DNA of 64,000 nucleotides from Macrocybe gigantea (taxonomy: Eukaryota; Basidiomycota; Agaricomycetes; Agaricales; Callistosporiaceae): assembly GCA_011319805.1 (NCBI GenBank), contig SJRY01000075.1, positions 124,001 to 188,000 of the forward strand, in the 5' to 3' direction. The notes beneath the pieces were generated by a model that worked only from the letters and a program-made list of their open reading frames with translations, did not search any database and was not told the DNA's origin. Within the stretch, counting starts at the first letter, position 1, and each line of letters opens with the position of its first letter. The position numbers were made by a program, and so were the translations under genes. Shown piece by piece: positions 21,982 to 37,197 of the stretch.

Positions 21982-23965
21982 CTAATCATGAAGTCTGCGA
22001 CTCGACTCCATCTGCCGGTCAGACGCAAAACCGTTAGGCACCGCTCCGGAGCCTAGCAGTGGCTCATGAGCGAGATAAGACTCGGGCGAAGAGCATAAAG
22101 GATCGTACGATGACATAGTCTCTGACTGTCTATCGATCGAGGACGACGTCGACTTGACGGAGTCTTGGTGCTTTATTCGACGCGAAGGTTCACCATGGTC
22201 ATCAGTCGATATGCCGTTGACGTCGGATTTCGCATCGTCCTCGACGGTAATCTGCGGTATGGAGGACGCTTCGAGCACCGGGGTACGGTTTGCCGTGTTG
22301 GTACTTGCAGCTCGGGAGTGAGAGGACGGTATGATGGGACTAGGAGTAGATGCTGCTGCCAATGCTGCAGTCCACGTGTTGTAGGGCTCCGGAGACGGTG
22401 TCCGATGTTGCTCTGCGGCATTCGGCGCGTTGGCGGCAAGTGTGTTGTTAGGTTGTGTTAATGAGCTAAACACTCCAGAGTTGGACGACTGGATGGAATT
22501 ACGTTTGCTAGCTGACGAGTCATGTGTTGTAGTAGTTGGTGCGGGGGATGGGGTGGATGAAGACGAGAGAGATTGATTAGATGCCAGGGTAGAAGGCCCT
22601 GAGCTGGCAGATTGCGAATCTGCATCAGGGGCACTAAATGACGGCGCTGCAGGTGCAGCGGCTTCTGCCTGCCTCTTCTCTTCGGCCTCCTTTCGTTGTC
22701 GTTCCTCATGTTCAATCATTGAGAGGCGCATGGCTTCCATTATCATCAGCTTCGTGGAAAAAGAACGATGAGGCCACGTCACATATCTGCCTTTGCGCTT
22801 GACTCACCTCTTCCAGGTCCTGGCCACCCATTCCTATAAACTGCTCGTATTGTTGGTTTTGAGCGCCATGTGGACGCCTTCTCGACCTTCGACTTCCGCT
22901 GGCCTCGCCGCTATCAGCACCGGCTTCCTCTGGGCTTAGGGCATGGACGCGTCCGCTCGTGATTCCGACGGGAATCAACCTATCTCCAACTTGCCGCATG
23001 ATAATGCGTCGATTAGCACGTCTCGCAACCGCAGCTTGGACAGCGGCGAGTTTGGCCTCCCAATCGGGGCGAATCTGGTCTGCGAGAATTCGTTATACAG
23101 ACTCAGATTCACAAGACGATGTACTTGCCTGTTGTGACTACCTCGGGACTGTCGGCTCCGAAGCTTTTCTGACGCCTTTTGTGGCCAGGCGTAGAGGACC
23201 CCTCGAGTTGCTGATGAGCTCTTGATAAATCCGCCCATGAGGGAGACTAGTGAAGAAATTTCAAGGATAACAGCACTAGTCTTAGTTTGGAAAGAGTGCA
23301 GATAGACGTCGATGACTTACGAAACCGTCAGCGCCTATGCCAGCGCGCCAAGGGGGAGGCGTATAGACTACCCCAAAGTTCTCTTGGACGCAGTATGGGC
23401 ATGCAGCCGGCTCAGATACGAGATGTGTCGTAGTCGGCTCGTTTCGTTTGATTTGGACAAAACACTCCGTGCATATGGCTTGGTCACAGCAGCGGGAATG
23501 ATTGATATTTGGAGGATAGTACTATATAAATAATCAAGGTGGTGCCATGCTAAAGAAGACACAAGAGAGCCAGCGACGCACGAGGAAGCAGATGGGACAC
23601 TCGACGGCGCCTCTATATACGGCGACCTCCGGTTTGCTCGGCTCCTTGAGGTTCGCTGGCTTCTTGCTGTTGCTGGATCTCGAGGAGGAGCTTGGGGACA
23701 TGGTGGCTTCGATACGCGTGACGGTCTCATGCTCAGGAGAGGGAAACTCCTTTCTTGCGGTGAGGATCTGGTCATCATCCCAGGAATCGTCGTAATCCTC
23801 GAGGGGCCTGTAGAAAGGAGCTAGCTTGCGTGCGCAGATGAGTTGCGTGACGATTGCCTGGTTCCAATCTCGAGGCCCGGTGTAAACACCCTGAGGAGAG
23901 AGATAGCCATGGTCGACAGTCTCCTCGTGGTGGCCTCGGCCTGAGGAGGAGGCACTATTTCCCAT
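21982..23965 (-). CDS. sip5: Sip5-like RING protein
   Basis: Related to yeast Sip5, which interacts with the Snf1 kinase and Reg1/Glc7 phosphatase. Begins [16 protein letters not shown] (Gly2 with Ser6, fitting N-myristoylation), then [31 protein letters not shown]. The zinc-binding module spans two exons: AVECPICFL joins [20 protein letters not shown], and [10 protein letters not shown]..., [19 protein letters not shown] follows. Downstream are [20 protein letters not shown] and a K/E-rich helix ([20 protein letters not shown]). A long disordered Ser/Ala/Pro tail ends at 21982. Glucose signalling and E3 ligase activity are inferred from the family, not shown here. Confidence 0.88.
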
Positions 23966-24207
23966 AGTAAACTATGAGGAGGAACCTTGTGGATGCCTCG
24001 GACGAACAGGGGACGACAACGGAGTTGGTGGGACGGATGGTGAACTGTGTCTCTCCGAGTCCCATGCAATGATCTCAGTTTATATCTATTTGGCTTGTGG
24101 CGCGCGGCATCCCCCCGACATCGCAAAAACATTCCGATTCTGATACAATCCGATATTACACGTCAATAGTCCTTTTCTCAACACAAGCGAAAGCGAAAAA
24201 CCCGTAG

Positions 24208-25170
24208 CTACACCACAGGCTCAATGTACCATTTCTGTAACGCGACGGTCACGCGAAAGCATAGGGATACATGAAATCCAACGCACCTGGTTGGGATTGG
24301 AGTAGTTGCAGTCCCACATTTGTATCTACCCGTGTTTTGTTTCAAATACGCATGTAGACGGACAGACGAAAGGATCATCACATACAGGAGTGCCATTATC
24401 GAGTCTGCCATCTGTCAAATCCATGCACTTCCCTGGGTGTGCCATCCAACTGATGTGGTCTTCTGGCACGATCACGAAATCGTGGACCCAATGATAGAAC
24501 TGCTGATTTGCATTCAAATCCGTGCAAGTCCAAGTCTGCAGCCTGGCTCCGTTAGCTGTATTGCCGTCCTTGACATCTAGACATTTGTTGCCCTGCCGGA
24601 TATTGGACCCGTCAAAGAACCACTTTTGCCCTGGGTTCCCATGCCGATAGTCGCAGTCCTGTCCAGGATTCGAACGTCAGGTCAACAAAAAGGTGTATTG
24701 GGCGACGTGAAATGCATTACCCGAATCTGCACCGCCGCACCACTTTTGTCGCTCGTCATGGTCACACATTTTCCGGTGTTGGAAGTCTTGATCAGATATG
24801 TTTGGGCGAGAGGGACGGTATCCGGACAGCTGGGATTGCTGTCAACAGGAATGGGAGTATTGGGGTAGTGATACAGTGTGTGATTCTGGTACTGAGAGAG
24901 GACATCGACGGGAATGTCATGCGACATTAAATGGACACTCACGTCGTAGAAACAGTAGGCCGTGGACGAACTACCGCCGCCATTATCATGCAAGTACCTG
25001 CACTCCCAGTACTGGCTGTAGGTGGACGAATATACCAAACGATAAAGATCTCCGTTGGAAAGCAGCGAGTTCTGGCAGCCATATAGTATTTTTTGCCATG
25101 GTGAACGCGTTACAACAGCGGCGAACGCGCCGTTGACCGCGAGTGCAGCAGCCAGGAGGCTAAGGATCAT
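24208..25170 (-). CDS. Secreted ricin-B-type (beta-trefoil) lectin domain protein
   Basis: The signal peptide MILSLLAAALAVNGAFA is clear. After a 120-residue N part comes a beta-trefoil with QxW-type repeats: KCVTMTSDKSGAAVQIRDC, GQKWFFDGSNIRQG, KCLDVKDGNTANGARLQTW, KCMDLTDGRLDNGTPV, then QMWDCNYSNPNQ and KWYIEPVV before the stop at 24208. Four short introns, two of them in the last 110 nt of coding. This is the carbohydrate-binding fold only; no catalytic toxin chain is present. Fungal proteins of this type are extracellular lectins used in defence or in binding wall sugars. The ligand is unknown. Confidence 0.85.
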
Positions 25171-25713
25171 GACTGGAATGACGTCGGATCTTGCTCCAAG
25201 TCGACTGGCCTTTTAAATTGGGCGGGAGATTTTTATCAGGCGCCCCTGTCTGGACTGTAAGGTCCTTGACCCCAGTATGTGCGGGCAGAAATCGCCGCTA
25301 TAAGGGACATTACGGTGGAAATGAAGTTCTTCAGGCTGTTCCAGAGCTGCAGGCCTATGTTATAGGTCGAGAGCCTTCAGATAAGATTAAAACGATGGCG
25401 TGACCGTTCGGAGCTGATCATGACCATCCAAGACAATGGCGTGATTCCCTCGTCGAAGGGACGCGCAAACGACGCACGACGCCGCTGCTAGCGCACTCAG
25501 ACGACGTGCACGTTGACTCAAGACGCTTCAAGACCGCTCCAGATGCTGCAAAAACGGTGACGGAGACCGTCCAATCAGTGCCACGTCATTCCCGTCGGAG
25601 CACGTGCATATCCAATATTTTTTGCCTCGACCGCCGCAGAGAGGCACCCCCTTCGTCAGCTGCCGCCTCAGCATCTCGACGATATACATACCCACCTAGA
25701 TCCCAAGTCAGTC
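25171..25713. promoter_or_regulatory. Intergenic region between lectin and SERCA genes
   Basis: 543 bp between divergent genes. Contains a TTTTAAATT stretch about 40 bp from the lectin ATG and TATAAGGG near 25300. No gene seen. Confidence 0.35.
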
Positions 25714-29363
<3,650 letters not shown>

Positions 29364-29524
29364 AAGAGATGTTTTAGTGTAGAATGTGATTTGTATTGGA
29401 CTTGATGACATAACGTGCAAGTCCGCCCATAAACGTGCACAACACCTTCAACAACCTCCTCGTTTATTATAATACCCATCTTTTACGTTCATTACTCCCA
29501 GCACGCTCCTTTTATACTGTCAAA

Positions 29525-30430
29525 ATGCGTCTCTTTGCTTCCGCAGTGACCGCTTTCTTGTCTCTCGCTTTAATTGATACCGCTTTCGCATCCCATGGTC
29601 TTCAGACCATTCCCAGGAAGCGCCACTCCTCTGGGGAACGCACGGCAGTCTCGCGCCGCCTGTCGAGCGACCTTCAAAAACGCTTTGACAATACGAGATT
29701 CTCGTTCTTCGACACTGGGCTAGGCGCATGTGGCAAGGTTACCAAAGCGAGTGATTTTGTAAGTCGCCAAGAGATATGTACCATAATTATTTCCAATTTA
29801 ATACGTCTTTAGATTGTAGCTATGAATGTGCCAGTAAGCAAACCTAGAGAGCTGTGGGACGACTCTGGATTTAATGGTTGACGTCGCGTGAAAAGCAATT
29901 TGCTGGCGGAGCTCACTGCTTTGAGACCGTGACGATTCACTATCAGGGCAAGACCGCTCAAGCGCAGGTCGTAGACGAGGTGAGCAGCAAGACATCCACG
30001 CATCCGTTCAGTGGCTTAGGAAAGTCGCATGACGACGCAGTGCATGGAATGTCCCTACGGCGCTTTGGACTTCTCGCGCGGTCTCTTTGACTACTTTGCG
30101 TCAGAGTCCGCGGGTCTCATCTACGGCTCTTGGACGTTTGGCGCGGGCGACCCACCCCCGCAGCCCAAGCCCAGCACGACCAGCAAACCTCCTCCGCCAC
30201 CAACGACGACCTCGAAGCAGCCGGATCCGACGACAACGAAGCAGGCGCCCACGACCACGTTCAAGACCACCAGCACGAATTCCCTGGCCAGTTCGACGTC
30301 TTCTCAGGCCACCAGCAGTGCGACGCCTTCGCCTTCGCCGACGCCAACACCGGCCGGCGGTCTCGATCTGGCCAACCAGGTGTTCCTCAACCTGGGCGCG
30401 ATCGCTGCTAGAGCTGCGTTCCCCAACTAG
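29525..30430 (+). CDS. Secreted expansin-like DPBB protein 1
   Basis: Signal peptide MRLFASAVTAFLSLALIDTAFA, then a short propeptide ending LQKR (Kex2-type site), then a double-psi beta-barrel: FDNTRFSFFDTGLGACGK, SDFIVAMN, CFETVTIHYQGKTAQAQVVDEC, CPYGALDFSRGLFDYF and GLIYGSWTF. A stalk of about 75 residues rich in P/T/S follows, then the tail GGLDLANQVFLNLGAIAARAA. Several short introns. Belongs to the barwin/expansin-like (loosenin-type) fungal family that loosens cellulose or other wall polymers without hydrolysis. Tandem with the gene at 30688. Confidence 0.86.
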
Positions 30431-30687
30431 ACACGACTGTTCTCATAATCTGGTTTTCTTCTCGAAGGATTTAGTTATTAGATAGACAGACATATACCCG
30501 GGCGCTGTGTCCACGCGACGGTTGACTTTTTTTTTTTGACAATGACACTTGATACGATTTGTTGTTGTTTTTTCTGTTGCCAATTAATTGCCATTGTGCG
30601 CCCTCACCTCCCTTTCTTCATCACCTCCATCCAGTCTCTTGCATAGAAAGATCCAACGTTCTTTACTTCTAGCCGTCTAGACGTGAT

Positions 30688-31731
30688 ATGCTGTCCAATC
30701 TCTTCAGCGTTTCCCTCCTCGCCCTCCCGTTGGCCGCGCTTGCCAACCCACATGGCTCGGCCCACCATGCCCGTCATCAGGAAATTGCGAAGCGTCACAC
30801 TGGCGACGTCCAGCTTCACAAACGCTTCTCCGGCGCCAGGTGGACCTTTTACGATGTTGGCCTGTGAGCGTTCACCGGCATTGCCTTTAACTCTATGAGA
30901 AGTCACTGATCCATCACGACCTTGTTTACCCAGTGGTGCTTGTGGAAAGTATAACGTCGAGTCCGATTTCGTGTGTATCTTTCACTCCTTTCCTTAGCAC
31001 AGGATGACCGAAACTGATTCATCTTGAATATCAGATCGTTGCATTGAACACTCCTGTATGTTTTCAGTTTCTAGCAAACCTGTCGTCCGTTCTCACTCTC
31101 GTCTCTCTAGCAATACGGAGGAGGCTACCCGGGACCTAATTGCTTCAAGAAGATCACCATGACATACAATGGCAAGACGACCCAAGCCACGATCATGGAT
31201 CAGGTGTGTTCATCGCGTTTTTTTTTTTTTAGCTATAAGCTGCCTTACTGACCACACGTGTTTACCTTGCAGTGCCCTGGATGTCCTTACGGCGGTCTTG
31301 ACCTCTCCCGCGGCCTGTTCCGATTCTTCGCAGCCGAGAGTGAGGGCGTTCTTTATGGTACTTGGTCCTTCGATGATGGCGGCAGCCCTCCTCCTCCTCC
31401 CCCTCCTCCCCCAAAGCCAACCACTAGCAAGTACACCCCTCCCCCTCCCCCTCCTCCCACTACGACTTGGAAGCCTTCGCCTACCTCGACTTGGGAGCCT
31501 CCCAAGGTCTCTATCACGATTGCGCTCAGCAGCAGCTCTGCGAAGCCCTCGTCATCTTCGACCTCTGCTACTCCATCTACCTCCTCTGCGAAGAGTTCTT
31601 CGTCCTCCGTCAAGCCCTCTTCGACTTCGAGCAGCGTCATTCCTGTTCCGACTGGTCCTCAGAACATCCAGGCTGCCAACCAGGCCATCCTCAACATGGG
31701 ACAGCTCGCCGTAGCTGGCGCTGCGGCTTAA
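30688..31731 (+). CDS. Secreted expansin-like DPBB protein 2 (tandem paralogue)
   Basis: Signal peptide MLSNLFSVSLLALPLAALA, propeptide ending LHKR, then the same barrel: FSGARWTFYDVGLGACGK, ESDF, IVALNTP, CFKKITMTYNGKTTQATIMDQC, CPYGGLDLSRGLFRFF and GVLYGTWSF. The stalk starts with runs of 8-9 prolines and becomes Ser-rich; the tail QAANQAILNMGQLAVAGAAA matches the neighbour's. Intron positions around GACGK, SDF and DQC correspond to those of the first copy. That shows a tandem duplication 257 bp apart, followed by free divergence of the stalk. Confidence 0.86.
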
Positions 31732-32306
31732 ACAAAGTGACAGATATTCTGTTCAGTTCACTCGTTTGAACTTTTTGCTTTCGGGAAAATTTTGGGTGCT
31801 TGTTCTTTTTAAATGTTAAGGTGATCTCTGTTTCAAGGACCTGGCTTTTTTCCCGTCCCCTCCCTGCCGCGTTATCATACGTCCAATAATTATATATACG
31901 TTACTAACGTTGTGACATGATACCCGTCTGCCTTTTTCCCCCTTTTTTTCATTTCCTACGATTTCGCCTTCTTTCATCCATTACTCGGCCGGAGTTTGTG
32001 ATAGGTTTTGTGACCATATCAACTTTGAATGAGGCATATTACCAGAGCTCATAGGAGTAGCTAGCTATATAGGTTTGCAGAGCTTACCTTGTCGGTTCCG
32101 TGGCTGTTATAAAGTATCTATTTGGCATATCAGAAAAAAAAGTATACATTCTGTATGTAAAGATTGAGTGCTATGAGTACATGGAGCAAGATAAGCGATA
32201 AGCAAGGATGTAGTGGGCTGAGAATTACAATGTTGTATGAGCAAGAAACCAAGAAACGTGGGCAGATTACAAGCAGGAAATTGCAAGACTGAAAAAATGA
32301 AGAGAC
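31732..32306. other. Convergent intergenic region, T/C-rich
   Basis: 575 bp between convergent stops. T-rich tracts near 31760-31980, consistent with 3' ends of the expansin-like gene. No gene seen. Confidence 0.4.
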
Positions 32307-33411
32307 TCAGTGATAGCAGGCGACAAGCAGGACCTGCAAGCCGCTCTCTTTCACCCACGCCAGAGAAGCCTTGTTGCCCTTCTTCTTGATATCCTTGATG
32401 AGTGCGCTTCGTGTGGGATGCATAATCTTGCGCACGGCAGCCTGTCCCTGCCCGCGCACAGCCATGTATTCCTTGATGTTCAAGAAGGCACGAGACTTTA
32501 AAAACGCCCGCGCGGCCGTGAGAGTGCGTGGAAGAGACGTCGTCGCCAGCCCGAGCTCGATGATGAGCGACTGCAGCAGTGTCAGACGACAGACGGTGTC
32601 GTTGCGCGCTTCCGGATTTGAAAGGAATCTAATCACGATGTGTCAGGAACCTTCATTTATTTTTTTTGGCCGTCACATACGAGGATATAAATTCGACGGC
32701 TTCGTGATACAAAGACGGCGGTGTCTCGTTGTCCACATTCTTGGAGACGGATTTGGCAGTCTCATTTGTCGTCGCCTTTTTCTGAGCTGCCTTCCTCTTC
32801 TTCCGCCTCAGCGCTTTCGGGCTGGGCTTGCTCTTGACGCCGACGGCCGGTAAGGGGGCAGTAGAAGAGGCGGTCGGTGTCTGGGGCGACTCGGCCGCAC
32901 GAGCAGCGGATGAGGCGACCTTCTTCCGCCGAGATTTCTTCTTCGGAGAAGCGGGCTGAGCGTCAGGGGCATGCGGCGATTCGTGGGTCCGCGGAGCGGC
33001 ACCCGACTGCTGCCCGTCCAAGGTGAGCTCTGCGAGCCTCGAAGACACAGAGTCGACGTTCGGCGTCTGCGCTCGGACGCTACCGCACTGGCTCCGTTCG
33101 CTAGGGGTGGAGACGCCGCTGCCGGACTGTGAGAGCGCGAACGAATCGGAGTACCTCGGTGGGCTCAGGACGACAAAGTCATCGTCATCGTTGACATGAC
33201 TCTCGGACGATGACGACAGCACGGAGAGGTGAGATATGGACGAGGAGAGAGATGCTGCTTCGGAAATGCTGTAGACAATTTCATCGTCCGAGTCGTCGGG
33301 CGAAGATACGGCTTCGCGGGCCGACGATGGTGTCCCGGAGCTCGAGACTACAACGTAACTGGATGACGACGACCGAGGGGTGGCTCTGCCGCTTGTAGAC
33401 GATGTCACCAT
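32307..33411 (-). CDS. Unrecognised protein, disordered N-part with compact C-terminal domain
   Basis: Two exons. ATG at 33411 (MVTSSTSGRATP). The first 200 residues are disordered: Ser/Asp-rich, with acidic patches (NDDDDFVVLSPP) and a basic block PKKKSRRKKVASS, RRKKRKAAQKK that could be a nuclear signal. The intron follows LYHEAVEFISSY. Exon 2 encodes a helical domain of about 105 residues: FLSNPEARNDTVCRLTLLQSL, IELGLATTSLPRTLTAARAFLKSRAFLNIKEY, MHPTRSALIKDIKK, KESGLQVLLVACYH. It looks like a conserved Agaricomycete family, but I do not recognise a function. Confidence 0.65.
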
Positions 33412-33662
33412 CCTGGCAATCACTCGACGGTTAGGAAAAGGGGTATCGCCTGAGTCGGCAAGCGCAGCCGTGTCGATGTTGACAAGGCTACGGTAATACT
33501 GCTGGGTGGAAGTGAGCCCAATGCGATGAGGATTAAAGAGGAGGAGCAGAGATAAGACTGCGGAAGGTTGGGAGGAGGAAGACTCGGATGCCTCACTGCA
33601 CTTGGCAACGAATATAATTAATTATAATACAATTAATTTTGTAATTTCCTACCCAAACTTGG

Positions 33663-35806
33663 TCACGAGACAATCTTCCAATAAACTACACTACTTCCGA
33701 ACCCAGTCGTCGCAGTTTGTTCCACTCGAACGTCATGTTTCCAGGTCTTGCCATGGAGATCCTTGACGTCGTTGGTCGTACGCGTTCGTAACATGAATCG
33801 CCCACCCTCCGGGGTCTCAAGCGACGTCGGCACAGGCACACTTGTTTTCTTGCCGTTTCCAAGCTCATATTCGTAGTTCTTGCCCCACAAAATCAAATCA
33901 CGGCCTCCGACTTCACCTGTCGTGGCCAGAGTCAAGAGGACATGCCCCGTAGGAGATATTGAAACAGCATCAGGTCCAAGTGGCTGCAATGACTGGGCCT
34001 CTTCGCTGACTGGCCTGGGTGTTAACTTCACGTCATGCGCAACACAGCCAACGGTGCTTACATTCGACCAAACCGCTGACATTCCTCGCTTTCAGAGGTG
34101 TACCCTGGGCATTGCTATAGATATTGCTCCCTAAACCTCCCCATTGGCCATTGCCGCACATTAACAGGTCTATGGTGGGAACAGGAGAATGTTCGTCGAC
34201 GTGCATTACGGTGAATGCAGTCAAGTCACCGCCTTTGGTTATTTCAGCTGTCAAAACATCTTACAGCGGACTGGAGAATGACAAGAAGGTTCACCTGCGG
34301 TCACATCTACACATACCGTCTGTGTCTGCGGAGGGGCTGTCCGCCAGAGGATGACCTCGGTGGGAACAGTAATCGTGTTCACAACAACTTCACTCCCAAG
34401 CCCAATCTGTCTGCAACGCATTCGTCAACCATATTTCTAAAGAACGCAACGCAAATCTGTTACCCGTATTCGTTGGCACCCCAACCAAGAACTCGGCCTG
34501 TCTTTGTACGTGCAAAGCTATGTCTCGCGCCCGCAGCAACCTGAGCAATCTGAACGTCCTTGAGGATCGGAATCTCATAGATATGTGTGCAAAATCTGAT
34601 GTCATTGTCATTAATCTCATCGAGGTTTTTGGACGGTTCCGGAGGAGTGGGCCGGACAGAACGAGAAGACCTGGCATAAGGGTCCATGATTGCCTGTGGA
34701 ACAAGTTCGACATCGATGTATGTTTTCTGTGCTTTTGAATGGCTTTGCGAGTCGGGGTGGAGGATCTGGAACCTTCGAAAACCCAATTGCGCATAAGTGT
34801 TTGCCTTTTTGGTGACAGGATGAGCAAATGCTCGGCCATTCGAAGTAACGGCAAGTAGATGATCGTTCCCTGCTACAATCGACGTGAATCTGTGGCGGAG
34901 GGCTGATCAGCACGATCCTCCCTTCTGACGAAATGCGGTCTAACTTTTCTCCCCACGCAAGTGGATCTTTTGGGGTAACCTCGACGAAATCAACGGATTC
35001 TTCCTCACCCCAAAGCCACCCAGTTCCCCACCACGAGTCACTGGCAGGGGTTGGCATCCCTGGTTTGAGTTTTTGTTCCGCAGAGAATGCAGACAAGGCG
35101 TATATTTTCCCAGAAGCTGAAAGGGCGTAGACTCTGCCCTCTGTCAACTTCAGTTGGACGATGTTCTAGAGTGTTCCAAACGGATGCTTAGAAAATTGTA
35201 AATAGGCGGAATGGAAAACAGGTGACGAACTTTGTTTTTCAATGTGAGAGTGGCTCTGCCTCGCTTGTCGGGATCATCGCCCGCAAAAGTAGCACCCCAT
35301 TGGTATACGTCACCGCGTGCATCAACGCATGCAGCATGGTTCCGGTGGAGGCAAAGGTCACGGAGCGCGACACCGTCAAGCCATTTCGCGATGGAGGGTG
35401 TGCGAATGGAATCGCCAGCAAGTGGTGTCAGTGTATTGGATCTGGGATGTCATGGCAGTAGAGGACAAGTCGGCGTAAACTTTTATTATTTCCTGCCAAT
35501 CGAGCGGGAGGCGTCATACCTATTAGAGCCCCAGACCACGGTGAGAAGTTCTTCCGACTCTCCCGCCGCGCCGCCTGGAATGAGCTGCGGTTCAGCGGAT
35601 GTCCGCTGCCCTCTGACGTCTCCACTGTCATTGTGGATATTTCGGGTATGCGCATGCCAGAGCACATAGGCGACGACGGCGGTCGACGAAAGCGCGATTC
35701 CCGGAACGGTTCTGAGCCGTAGGCCGCCCCTCGATGCCGACGAAAATGCTCTAAACCGAAGTTGGGCAAATGATGGTCGGAGTAGAGGAGCCAAACGCTT
35801 CAGCAT
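33663..35806 (-). CDS. fmp25: Mitochondrial RCC1-like protein, Fmp25 type
   Basis: N-terminus [32 protein letters not shown] is a strong mitochondrial presequence. One membrane span follows (VPGIALSSTAVVAYVLW), then RCC1-type beta-propeller repeats: LLTVVWGSNRY, HAACVDARGDVYQWG, IVAGNDHLLAVTSNGRAFA, VAAGARHSFARTKTGRVLGWGANEYG, DLLMCGNGQWGGLG, DLILWGKNYEYELGNG. The exon joint after LAWGEK uses a 55 nt intron giving KFTSIVAGNDHLL. Matches yeast Fmp25 and human RCC1L. Yeast Fmp25 has been linked to bc1 complex assembly; a role here is inferred by family. Confidence 0.82.
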
Positions 35807-35975
35807 GAGGCAGTTAGTTTGTCGAGAGGTACAAAACGGACAGTTGGTAGAAACCGATCCCGTTTAGAGCCGGATGAAACATGGTGGTGAGACATCGCGT
35901 TCAGATCACGTGTACAGCTCACATTACGAGCGCGCTTACACCCTACAGTACACTACGTAAAATGCGGAAAAATGG

Positions 35976-36695
35976 TCATCTAGCTTCGATGCGAGGTTCG
36001 ATCCATACAGCCTAGATAGGAAGACAGAAACGTGCTGTATATTCAAAAAAGAAACGAGCAACTTACCTCCATTGTAATGGTTTCTTGTCCATCCTTGTCG
36101 ACGGTCCTCGAAGCCGACCCCGCCTGAACGCTCGGTGTGCTCACAAAACGCGTCAGACTCTCCAGCTTTGGCACGTCGATCCCAAAGCGCTCCGCCAGGC
36201 GCTCCTGCTCTGTCCGGGTTTTGACTGCCTTTCGTGCGTCGAGGAGGTTGCTCAGGGTGGCGCCATGAAGGTGATTTCGGGCAGGTTGAGGAGCAAAAGC
36301 CTCGGATTCAGCCTGATTTCGCGATTCGAATAGCTTAGCTGTGTTCCCTGCCTTGTGTAACGACGCGAGCAGTGGAAGAATTTTATAGAGACCAATCAAA
36401 CAGCTAAAAAAGGAACCACGTACTGTTCGAATGGTCTGCATATGGTGGTCCACTCGGACCGCCCCCAGTCTATTTAAGTTCGCCATGAAGTGTGGATCTT
36501 GGGCATCCCTTTCAATTGCTGGAAGCCTGCGTTGTGAGTGGAGCAATGGGTCTGAGTGATGCTGAGCGTGCCTTCGTTTTTGACTTCGCTAGCAAGTGGT
36601 CTCGGACCGGCCTGTTCGCCGACGGAAGGCGTTCTTGCGCCAGCCCACGAGGGTTTAGGAAACTTACGCGCTGCTTTTGAGGTCGAACTTCCCAT
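35976..36695 (-). CDS. Conserved fungal unknown, putatively N-myristoylated
   Basis: Starts MGSSTSKAARKFPKPSW. Gly2, Ser6 and Lys7 fit an N-myristoylation signal well. Exon 1 (to LASEVKNE) joins IERDAQDPHFMANLNRLGAV in phase only through a GC-AG intron. DHHMQT follows, then NTAKLFESRNQAESEAF, NHLHGATLSNLLDARKAVKTRTEQERLAERFGIDVPKLESL and, after another intron, AVWIEPRIEAR to stop at 35976. About 170 residues. The L.DARK..KT / LA..Y-F-GID segment looks like a conserved fungal family, but I cannot name its function. Confidence 0.65.
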
Positions 36696-37197
36696 CCCGT
36701 TCCAGGCGCGCTTGCGTGTAATTCACTGCGAGAAGAAACACGAGTTCAGCGTGGTGGCCGTTATTGACGTACTTCACTCCAATAGGCAATAGAATCCTTC
36801 ATTAGCTTCGCTTACTGATAGGGTAAGTTAGTCTATTATTTTATGACTGTTCTTACAGCCGCCATTTGTTGTACAGGTCAGAGAGTGAGAGCTGAAGAAA
36901 ACTTAGAGTAAATATACGTTGAAGAGGAAATAGAAGATCATATCAACATCAACCACCGCGTCAACGTACGCCCTTTTTGAAGAAAGTGATATCAAAGAAA
37001 GGGGAAAAAAAAAGAGAGAATGTCGGGGAGGCGTGAGGATGTTGCGAGAAGGGTATAAAATGGGCAGATAATCCAGAATAATAACCAAACGCATCAATTG
37101 AGAGGAAGGGAGGAGCAGATAAAAGGTGATTCGCAAAGAGCGTGATGCATAGCATAACTGACAAGGCGAAGTTCGTGAGGGTCGTATGATTGGCATT
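36696..37197. other. Intergenic, A/G-rich
   Basis: 502 bp between the start of one minus gene and the stop of the next. Contains an A9 run and purine-rich stretches. It should hold the promoter of the 35976-36695 gene and the 3' UTR of the PUF gene. No gene seen. Confidence 0.4.

Noticed and set aside
24655..24690. GTTCGAATCC on the minus strand, like a tRNA B box
   Set aside because: Lies in an intron of the lectin gene, with no A box or cloverleaf around it.
24208..25170. Ricin-like toxin
   Set aside because: Only the sugar-binding beta-trefoil is present; there is no N-glycosidase chain. Described as a lectin.
30087..30485. Arg/Pro-rich open frame on the plus strand inside the first expansin-like gene
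   Set aside because: Frame shadow of the P/T/S stalk; composition is that expected from shifting repetitive codons.
31370..31460. CCT/CCC-rich stretch as a microsatellite
   Set aside because: It encodes the polyproline stalk of the second expansin-like protein and is in frame.
34880..34960. Possible frame break in the Fmp25-like gene
   Set aside because: A 55 nt GT-AG intron gives AWGEKFTSIVAGNDHLL, the expected RCC1 repeat.
35990..36015. GGTTCGATCC resembling a tRNA T-loop
   Set aside because: It is coding sequence (WIEPRIE) of the 35976-36695 gene and lacks other tRNA parts.
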